DNA of 8,889 bases from Lachnospiraceae bacterium. GTDB lineage: Bacteria > Bacillota > Clostridia > Lachnospirales > Lachnospiraceae. Location of the stretch: positions 1 through 8,889 of the forward strand of contig JAAVAG010000104.1 in assembly GCA_014804185.1 (NCBI GenBank). The letters are read 5' to 3'. Each line of letters starts with the position of its first letter. Position 1 is the stretch's first letter. Of the stretch, positions 1 through 5,743 are shown in pieces. The notes beneath the pieces were generated by a model. The model did no database searches. It saw only the letters and a program-made list of their open reading frames with translations, and was not told the origin of the DNA. Both the position numbers and the translations under genes were made by a program.

Positions 1-1094
1 ACATCCAGCAAATCCGCATTGTCCCCGCCCGGCATCCCGGCGGCGTCATCATCCTTTGACAGTATGGGATCATCATCCGACATCTGTGTACCATTCGTCT
101 GCGTAATATCCTCTCCGTCCTGCGGAGAAGCTTCTACCGGCTGCACAGGATCGGTCAGAAAACATACGGCCACAATCAGACAGACGGCGACCGCAGCCAC
201 GGTCACCCAGAATGCTGGTTTCTTATAGTGCAGCACCGACTTCACACGTCCTTTTACGCCCACCTCGCCAAAGGCCAGCGGGCAGGCGGCTATGCTCCTG
301 CGGCGGACGCTGCAGGCAAGCAGCGCCTGGGAATAGTCCGCCCGCTGCTCTCTGCCAAGTTCCCGAACCACCTTTTCATCACAGGCCAGTTCTATATCCC
401 TGCACAGCAGCACATAGGACAGCCATACCAGCGGATTGAACCAGTAAACCGCCAGCAGCAGAAATCCCAGCGGCTTCCAGAAATAATCCCTGCGCCGGAT
501 GTGCGCCTGTTCATGCAGGATCACATACTCCAGATTCTGCCTGTCCATCCGAAAGGGAAGGTAAATCCTCGGCCTGAGCAGTCCCAGCACAAACGCGGAA
601 TTTATATTCTCACTCTGGTAAATATTTTCCCGCACGATGACCGCCGTTCTGATCCGCCCGCGCAGCCGAAAAAATCCCAGAACCGAGTAAGAAATCAACA
701 GGAAGACTCCCGCCAGCCAAACCCCCGCCAAAACGTCCATGAAACCGGGAGCATAATCTGAAGGCACGGCACTTCCCCCAAAAGACCGATTTCCCGCATC
801 CGGATCTCCATATTCCGGCATATGAGTGGGATTTTCCGACGGTGTGATTTCCGGAACTTCCGCAAAACCGGAATCGAAGAAGACCATATCCGGTATCATC
901 CGTCCGCCGGGAACCAGACTCAGAGCGCTCTCCACGGAGAACGGAACAATCAGCCGCAGCGCAACAATTCCCCAGAGCAGCACATGGATCCAACCAGGCG
1001 CTTTCTTAATGACTAATCTCACGATCAGCACCGCCGCAATAAGCCAGCTTGCCGATATGCTCATATTTACAATGCTTATAAAAAGTCTGCTCAT
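1..1094 (-). CDS. BlaR1/MecR1-like M56 membrane zinc metalloprotease, partial (C-terminus beyond left edge)
   Basis: Translating the minus strand from the ATG at 1094-1092 gives 364 codons open to the window edge. Hydrophobic segments lie at about residues 10-30, 33-53, 118-142, 207-232 and 294-313. The zinc protease motif HEQAH (HEXXH, H194-H198) is followed by RRRDYFWKP, and ELACDE (E235 as likely third zinc ligand) sits about 37 residues on. The stretch LAFGEVGVKGRVKSVLHYKK just before the last membrane segment is typical of M56 proteins in Clostridia. In the known family, an outer signal activates the inner-face protease, which leads to loss of the BlaI repressor. After residue 314 the chain is outside the cell and acidic, and the sensor domain itself is not in the window. 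The start is supported by GGAGG six bases upstream and the TGATG overlap with blaI, suggesting translational coupling. Family assignment is firm; the ligand is unknown, so a beta-lactam role should not be assumed. Confidence 0.93.
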   Translation of the reverse strand, partial: MSRLFISIVNMSISASWLIAAVLIVRLVIKKAPGWIHVLLWGIVALRLIVPFSVESALSLVPGGRMIPDMVFFDSGFAEVPEITPSENPTHMPEYGDPDAGNRSFGGSAVPSDYAPGFMDVLAGVWLAGVFLLISYSVLGFFRLRGRIRTAVIVRENIYQSENINSAFVLGLLRPRIYLPFRMDRQNLEYVILHEQAHIRRRDYFWKPLGFLLLAVYWFNPLVWLSYVLLCRDIELACDEKVVRELGREQRADYSQALLACSVRRRSIAACPLAFGEVGVKGRVKSVLHYKKPAFWVTVAAVAVCLIVAVCFLTDPVQPVEASPQDGEDITQTNGTQMSDDDPILSKDDDAAGMPGGDNADLLD

Positions 1095-1462
1095 CACAAA
1101 CCTCCCTCCCGGAAACGGTCGATCATCCGCTGTACCTCATCGATCTCTTTCTCCGTAATCTTCTGATGCTTTGTAAAAGCCGCTATAAACGCGGGCAGCG
1201 ACCCCTCAAATTTCTTTTCTACCAGTTCGTCGATCTCCGCGGCCTGTACCTCGTCTTTGGTGACAAGCGACGACACGATACTGTCTTCATTTTTCAGAAT
1301 ACCGCGCTCAGACAGGCGCTTGATAACGGTATATGTGGTAGTGGGTTTCCACCCCAGCTGTTCCTTGCACAGGTTTACCAGTTCTCGGCTTCTGATGGGC
1401 TCATGCTCCCATAGGATCATACAAAACCTGTATTCACTCTCAAAAACTTTCGGTCTATCCAT
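1094..1462 (-). CDS. blaI: BlaI/MecI-family winged-helix transcriptional repressor
   Basis: This 122-residue protein matches the usual BlaI/MecI length of about 120-126. The N-terminal winged helix begins ESEYRFCMILWEHEPIRSREL. The recognition helix is in GWKPTTTYTVIKRLSERGIL (about 37-56), the most conserved block of the family. The C-terminal part (about 75-120) is the helical dimerisation region, LPAFIAAF...ITEKEIDEVQRMID. Family members bind a dyad as dimers and are inactivated after the partner M56 protein senses a signal. The start ATG is preceded by AGAGG at a proper distance, and the stop overlaps the M56 start by one base. Two matching dyads in its own promoter support autoregulation. 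The symbol denotes the family; the regulated genes besides this operon are unknown. Confidence 0.95.
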   Translation of the reverse strand: MDRPKVFESEYRFCMILWEHEPIRSRELVNLCKEQLGWKPTTTYTVIKRLSERGILKNEDSIVSSLVTKDEVQAAEIDELVEKKFEGSLPAFIAAFTKHQKITEKEIDEVQRMIDRFREGGL

Positions 1463-1480
1463 GTTTCCTCTCCCTCTCTT

Positions 1481-1496
1481 CTCTAATGCATTAGAG
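1481..1496. promoter_or_regulatory. BlaI-type operator 1 (perfect 16-bp palindrome)
   Basis: CTCTAATGCATTAGAG reads identically on both strands. It covers roughly +4 to +19 of the predicted blaI transcript, where a bound dimer would block elongation or initiation. The TCTAAT...ATTAGA core fits the general form of BlaI/MecI boxes. Binding by the adjacent repressor is inferred from position. Confidence 0.82.
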
Positions 1497-1505
1497 TATA
1501 TATGC

Positions 1506-1534
1506 AGTCTAGCGCATTAGAGTGCTTATGTCAA
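1506..1534 (-). promoter_or_regulatory. sigma-A-type promoter of the blaI-M56 operon
   Basis: On the minus strand TTGACA (1534-1529, perfect -35) is separated by exactly 17 bp from TAGACT (1511-1506, 4 of 6 -10 matches). The start point would fall near 1499, giving a leader of about 37 bases to the blaI ATG. The two BlaI-type dyads sit over the spacer and just after the start point. Confidence 0.82.
1507..1522. promoter_or_regulatory. BlaI-type operator 2 (imperfect dyad in promoter spacer)
   Basis: GTCTAGCGCATTAGAG keeps one full half-site, CATTAGAG, identical to operator 1; the other half matches at 5 of 8 bases. It lies between the -35 and -10 elements of the blaI promoter. Its centre is 26 bp from that of operator 1, about two and a half helix turns. 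The weaker half may mean lower affinity or cooperative binding. Confidence 0.75.
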
Positions 1535-1599
1535 TACGATATTGAAGATTTTCCCAGACAAATTCCAGGCTGTTCCCTGCAACCGATGAAGCGCTACCA

Positions 1600-1628
1600 T
1601 TTTCAGTTCTTTTATGGTAAAATATAAC
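1600..1628 (+). promoter_or_regulatory. putative promoter of the ankyrin-repeat gene
   Basis: TTTTCA (1600-1605, 4 of 6) and TATAAC (1623-1628, 5 of 6) are spaced by 17 bp, in an AT-rich patch about 70 bases before the ankyrin gene start. It is nearly 80 bp from the nearest BlaI dyad, so direct BlaI control of this gene is not evident. The -10 is good; the -35 is weak. Confidence 0.55.
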
Positions 1629-1695
1629 GAAATGCACGCGGGAAATCATCAAACAGTATTTCTGTATTTTGTAACCGGCAAAAGGAGGCAGTCAT

Positions 1696-3735
1696 ATGGA
1701 GATCAAAGAATTAACGGACTTTCTGGTAGAATCCAGCGAAAATTTTTACCAGTCCACGTTTATCCCCTGGTGGACAGAGGATTATGAAAAATTCATCTAC
1801 AGGCATCATGTTATGGATCAGAATGTGAAACAGGACGCAAAAGCATGTATTGCGCGCTGCGGTAAGGAAGACCTGCTCACTTCGGCCGGAAAGCTGGGCC
1901 TCACCCTGTTTCATCTTCTGGTATGGCACAATTTTTACGACGATGTGAAAGAAATGCTCTGCGACGGCAGGATCGCTGATGAAGAAGCGGACATGCCGGA
2001 TCGCAAGGGCCATGGCCTTACGCCTTTTCTGCTGGCCTGCGCCCGGGGAAACCTGGCCATGGTCAGGCTGCTATTGGAACACGGCGTCAAAGATTCCAGC
2101 TGCGACGACAGGAACATGAATGCCTATCACTTTCTGGTCTATCCCAGATTCGAGGAACTGAGCAATGACAGAGACCTTCTAGAGCGGAGCGTGGAACAGC
2201 GTGCGGAGATCGCCCGTCTGCTGACCTGTGATATCAACGGAAAAAACGCAAGAGGCCTGACGCCGCTGGAGCAGCTGCTCTCCACCGAAAACTGCGATGC
2301 CTACACCTGGCCGCTGACAGAAATTTTTCTGGAAAAAGGCGCTGCCACCGACTATGTGGACGAAAACGGCAGCACACTTCTGATGCTGGCCGCAAAGAAC
2401 GGCCACGATACGGCGGCGCTCCGGCTGATGAAACATTGCCCCAATCTTCTGGATGTGGCAGACAGCAAGGGTGTGACGCCCGTTATGCATGCCGCCAAAT
2501 ACTTGAATAATGCCATGTATCTGGCCCTGGTCGATCATGGAGCATCCCCGGTTCCAAACGAATCCATAAAGAAACTTCCCTTAAGTCAGATCACATGCAA
2601 GGCTTTTGACGACGTATATCCGGACAACAGGGACAGTCTGAGCATCGGCCTTTATCTGGCGGAAAAGCTGATCCGGCAGATCGACCCGGACGATGAAGAC
2701 GAGATGGAAGAACTGAAATCCATCCTGCAGCCTGCCCTGCGCTACGACGAAAAAGCACAGGTGCTGGACTTGTGCGCAGCCGCCGGACTGGATTTCACCA
2801 TGCCGTTTTATTACTGCGGCGACAGATGCTGTCTGCGGGATGAATGCCTTTGGACAGGCGTCGGGATCAACGCGCTCAGAAAATTATCCGAACTGGACGT
2901 GGACATGAACAGCGCAGTGGCGGATGGAAAAACCCCAGCGGTGATCCTGGCCTCCGAAGAACATTGCGACGAGGAGGATGAAATTTTTTTCCGGGAGGCG
3001 GCAAAGCTTTTCTCCAGGGAATCCATGGAACAGACAGACAAAGGCGGCGAGGCCGCCGTCCATCTTGCCGCGGAAAACGGACATGCTCTCATGCTGCAGA
3101 CCATGATCGATATGGGCGTTGACATCAATCTCACGGAGGATGTACCCGCAGAAGCAGGCGCCACTCCCCTTCATCTGGCATGCAGCAAGGGTCATGCGGA
3201 TATCGTAAAGCTGCTCATGGCCGCCGGTGCGGATGATACCATGAAAACCGTAAAGGGCGACACCCCTGCCCACCTTGTGGTTACAAAAGACATCTGGGGA
3301 CGAAGATCGCTTGAGCCAGAGCAGATGACTGAAGTTCTGAAAGAGTTAAAACATCTGGACCTCCCCCGGGAGGACGGAAAAACCCCCCTTATGCTGCTGC
3401 GTAATCTTCCGGAACTTCTGCCCATATTCCTGGAGCGGGGTGTGGACGTCAATCATACGGACAACGACGGCATGACCGCCCTGATGCATTTAATCGATAA
3501 GAATGCCGCCAAGGAACTGCTCCGGGCCGGAGCCGACATCAATATAGCGGATCATGAGGGCAACACGGCACTGCATCATGCTCTGATGTGCGGCGACCAG
3601 ACCACAGCGCGCTATCTGATCCGGAAAGGCGCCGACTACAACCGCTCCAACAACTACGGAGAAACGCCCGTGCAGCTTGCCGTGGAGCATGGCTGCGAGT
3701 CCGTGCTGGAACTGATGACGGATATAAAAGCCTGA
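1696..3735 (+). CDS. large cytoplasmic ankyrin-repeat protein of unknown function
   Basis: The 679-residue product has no signal peptide or membrane segment. The start is set by AAAGGAGG (1681-1688) seven bases before ATG. Ankyrin units, recognised by (D/N)G.TPL..A...G......LL..GAD patterns, are visible at about residues 68-91, 104-130, 182-215, 223-248, 257-283, 449-480, 487-514, 560-586, 591-619, 621-649 and 654-676. The C-terminal set is closest to consensus, e.g. ATPLHLACSKGHADIVKLLM and NTALHHALMCGD. The first 65 residues (FYQSTFIPWWTEDYEKF...) match no motif I know. Residues about 285-445 are degenerate or non-ankyrin and contain an acidic stretch (DPDDEDEMEEL, 330-340) and a cysteine cluster (C374, C378, C379, C384). 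Ankyrin arrays bind other proteins; no enzymatic domain is visible, so the partner and role cannot be named. The gene appears monocistronic, divergent from blaI and convergent with glmS. Confidence 0.9.
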   Translation: MEIKELTDFLVESSENFYQSTFIPWWTEDYEKFIYRHHVMDQNVKQDAKACIARCGKEDLLTSAGKLGLTLFHLLVWHNFYDDVKEMLCDGRIADEEADMPDRKGHGLTPFLLACARGNLAMVRLLLEHGVKDSSCDDRNMNAYHFLVYPRFEELSNDRDLLERSVEQRAEIARLLTCDINGKNARGLTPLEQLLSTENCDAYTWPLTEIFLEKGAATDYVDENGSTLLMLAAKNGHDTAALRLMKHCPNLLDVADSKGVTPVMHAAKYLNNAMYLALVDHGASPVPNESIKKLPLSQITCKAFDDVYPDNRDSLSIGLYLAEKLIRQIDPDDEDEMEELKSILQPALRYDEKAQVLDLCAAAGLDFTMPFYYCGDRCCLRDECLWTGVGINALRKLSELDVDMNSAVADGKTPAVILASEEHCDEEDEIFFREAAKLFSRESMEQTDKGGEAAVHLAAENGHALMLQTMIDMGVDINLTEDVPAEAGATPLHLACSKGHADIVKLLMAAGADDTMKTVKGDTPAHLVVTKDIWGRRSLEPEQMTEVLKELKHLDLPREDGKTPLMLLRNLPELLPIFLERGVDVNHTDNDGMTALMHLIDKNAAKELLRAGADINIADHEGNTALHHALMCGDQTTARYLIRKGADYNRSNNYGETPVQLAVEHGCESVLELMTDIKA

Positions 3736-3758
3736 ACGATCAGCAAGAAGGTTTACAT

Positions 3759-5585
3759 TCATTCCACCGTTACCGATTTTGCCAGATTTCTGGGTTTATC
3801 CACGTCCAGTCCACGTCCCAGGGAAACGTAATAGGCAAACAGCTGCAGCGGGATAATGGAGAGAGAACCCATGAAATAATTTTCGGTCTCCGGCACATAC
3901 AGCACATAGTCCGCACAGTTTTCCATATCCTGATGCCGTAACGTGGTCAGCCCCATGACAAAAGCGCCGCGGGTTTTGACCTCCACAATATTGCTCATAG
4001 TCTTTGAATAGAGAGCATCCTGGGTGGCAACCGCGACGACAAGAGTGCCGTCCTCCACCAGGGAAATGGTGCCGTGCTTCAACTCTCCCGCCGCATAGGC
4101 TTCGGAATGTATATAGGAAATTTCTTTCAGCTTCAGGGAGCCCTCCAGAGAAAGCGCATAGTCAATGCCGCGTCCCATGAAAAAAATATGTTCTGTGGCC
4201 AGGTAATGATTTGCAAAAAACTGAATTTTCTCTTTCTGGCTCAAAAGGCCCTCTATCTGTTCCGGCAGCAGACGCAGGGCATTTAGCAGCGCGTCAAATC
4301 TCTCTGCCGTAACAGTACGCCGAATCTGTGCAAACTTCATGGCAAGCATATAAAAGGCGGCAAGCTGGCAGCTGTATGCCTTGGTGGTAGCCACGGCAAT
4401 TTCCGGTCCCGCCCAGGTGTAAAACACCGCATCGGATTCCCGGGCAATGGAACTGCCCACCACATTGACAATGGAAAGCACCTTACCGTTATGGGCCTTT
4501 GCTTCCCGCAGTGCCGCCAGAGAGTCCGCGGTCTCGCCGGACTGGCTGACAATGATAACAAGGGAGTCTCTTTCGTAGATTGGGTCACGGTAACGATATT
4601 CACTGGCCAGATCCACTTCCACAGGAATCCGTGCCAGCCCCTCCAGCACATATTTTCCGGTCACACCCGCGTGGAAGGCGGAACCGCAGGCAATGATGGA
4701 GATTTTTTTCAGTCTCCGGATTTCCGCCTCTTCCAGCCCAAGTTCCGACAGATCAATATCATCCTTTTTGATACGCGGAAAAATGGTATCCCGGATCGCT
4801 TTCGGCTGTTCATGGATCTCTTTCAGCATAAAGTGTTCATAACCGCCCTTTTCAGCGGCATGAATATCCCAGTCAATGGTCACAGCCTCTTTGGCAATCG
4901 CTTCGCCGTCTATATTGAAAAAACGGATATGTTCATTGGACAGGCACACAATTTCCTCGTTTTCCATATAATAAACATTTCTGGTATGGTGAAGAATAGC
5001 AGGCACATCGGAGGCAATGAATTTTCCGCTGTCATTGGTACCGACAATCAGAGGACTGTCCTTTCGCGCCGCATAAATATGATGCGGATGATCCAGAAAC
5101 ATGATGCCCAGCGCATAGGAACCCTCCACCCGATGCATGACCTTTTCAATGGCTGCAACAGGATCGCCGTTATAATATTCGGTCAGCATGTGGGCAAGCA
5201 CTTCCGTGTCCGTCTCCGAAACAAAGTGGCAGCCTTTTTGTTCCAGCCGCTTTTTCAGTCTGGCATAGTTTTCAATGATGCCGTTGTGGACAACAGCAAT
5301 GGTATTTTCCTCGTTCATATGAGGGTGCGCATTGGTATCAGAGGGACAGCCATGGGTTGCCCAGCGGGTGTGTCCGATCCCACAAAAGCCCGGCATGTCG
5401 GCTCCGTGCCGGGTCAATTCATCCAGAACACGCAGACGCCCCATCGCCTTTTTCATATGTATTTTTTCTCCGTCAAAAACGGCGATACCCGCCGAGTCAT
5501 AGCCTCTGTATTCCAGCCTGGAAAGTCCGTCCAGAATGATGGGCGCAGCGCTCTTTGTTCCAATATAACCTGCAATTCCGCACAT
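3759..5585 (-). CDS. glmS: glutamine--fructose-6-phosphate aminotransferase (isomerizing), GlmS
   Basis: This enzyme makes glucosamine-6-phosphate from fructose-6-phosphate and glutamine, committing carbon to UDP-GlcNAc and so to peptidoglycan. At 608 residues it is full length. The N-terminal glutaminase domain starts MCGIAGYIG, so Met removal exposes the catalytic cysteine (C2) and fixes the start. GHTRWATHG (71-79), NGIIEN (101-106) and SETDTE (123-128) follow. The first SIS domain has CGSAFHAG (300-307) and SQSGETADS (347-355); the second has GRGIDYALSLEGSLKLKE (471-488). Conserved isomerase residues are seen at E488, H504 and K603, and the C-tail ends DKPRNLAKSVTVE. AGGAGG (5600-5595) is nine bases upstream. 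It is monocistronic here, convergent with the ankyrin gene (23-bp gap) and divergent from the hybrid kinase. No glmS ribozyme core is visible upstream. Confidence 0.99.
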   Translation of the reverse strand: MCGIAGYIGTKSAAPIILDGLSRLEYRGYDSAGIAVFDGEKIHMKKAMGRLRVLDELTRHGADMPGFCGIGHTRWATHGCPSDTNAHPHMNEENTIAVVHNGIIENYARLKKRLEQKGCHFVSETDTEVLAHMLTEYYNGDPVAAIEKVMHRVEGSYALGIMFLDHPHHIYAARKDSPLIVGTNDSGKFIASDVPAILHHTRNVYYMENEEIVCLSNEHIRFFNIDGEAIAKEAVTIDWDIHAAEKGGYEHFMLKEIHEQPKAIRDTIFPRIKKDDIDLSELGLEEAEIRRLKKISIIACGSAFHAGVTGKYVLEGLARIPVEVDLASEYRYRDPIYERDSLVIIVSQSGETADSLAALREAKAHNGKVLSIVNVVGSSIARESDAVFYTWAGPEIAVATTKAYSCQLAAFYMLAMKFAQIRRTVTAERFDALLNALRLLPEQIEGLLSQKEKIQFFANHYLATEHIFFMGRGIDYALSLEGSLKLKEISYIHSEAYAAGELKHGTISLVEDGTLVVAVATQDALYSKTMSNIVEVKTRGAFVMGLTTLRHQDMENCADYVLYVPETENYFMGSLSIIPLQLFAYYVSLGRGLDVDKPRNLAKSVTVE

Positions 5586-5645
5586 AATATGATTCCTCCT
5601 GTAAAATATACATTATTCTGAAACTCTATCAATATTACTACCTTA

Positions 5646-5674
5646 TTTACAAATTTTACAACATAAAGTATACT
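5646..5674 (+). promoter_or_regulatory. promoter of the hybrid histidine kinase gene
   Basis: TTTACA (5646-5651, 5 of 6) and TATACT (5669-5674, 5 of 6) are separated by exactly 17 bp. Transcription would begin near 5681, giving a leader of about 63 bases. The -10 lies within a 14-bp palindrome. Confidence 0.72.
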
Positions 5675-5682
5675 TTAGTCAG
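5653..5682 (-). promoter_or_regulatory. tentative glmS promoter
   Basis: On the minus strand CTGACT (5682-5677, 4 of 6) and TAAAAT (5658-5653, 5 of 6) are 18 bp apart. This predicts a glmS leader of roughly 60 bases. It overlaps the oppositely directed kinase promoter, so polymerase binding at one would exclude the other. The region is AT-rich and another pair, TTGTAA with TAATAT, is possible, so this is weak. Confidence 0.4.
5664..5677. promoter_or_regulatory. 14-bp perfect palindrome over divergent promoters, possible operator
   Basis: TAAAGTATACTTTA is a perfect dyad covering the -10 of the kinase promoter and the spacer of the tentative glmS promoter. A regulator bound here could affect both genes. 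I do not recognise it as a named operator; AT-rich -10 regions can give such dyads by chance. Confidence 0.4.
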
Positions 5683-5743
5683 GGATTTCATATTTGTGAC
5701 AAAGAGAAACGACGAAACGAAAAGAACAAGGAGGTAACCGGAA

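Noticed and set aside
228..761. Plus-strand open frame of 177 codons
   Set aside because: It is antisense to the M56 protease, whose HEXXH motif and membrane helices are clear on the minus strand.
610..993. Minus-strand open frame of 127 codons
   Set aside because: It is a different frame of the M56 gene itself; the true frame starts at 1094 and shows the family motifs.
1491..1501. Alternative blaI -10 (TATACT on the minus strand)
   Set aside because: It would sit 28 bp from the TTGACA element, too far for a sigma-A promoter; TAGACT at 17 bp fits.
1523..1695. Small gene or RNA in the blaI/ankyrin intergenic region
   Set aside because: No open frame with a ribosome binding site and no strong hairpin; it holds the two divergent promoters only.
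4491..5621. Long plus-strand open frame of 376 codons
   Set aside because: It lies antisense to the unmistakable glmS gene, has no family motifs and no ribosome binding site; it reflects codon bias of the real gene.
5586..5743. glmS ribozyme
   Set aside because: No conserved catalytic core is visible on the glmS strand and the expected leader is too short.
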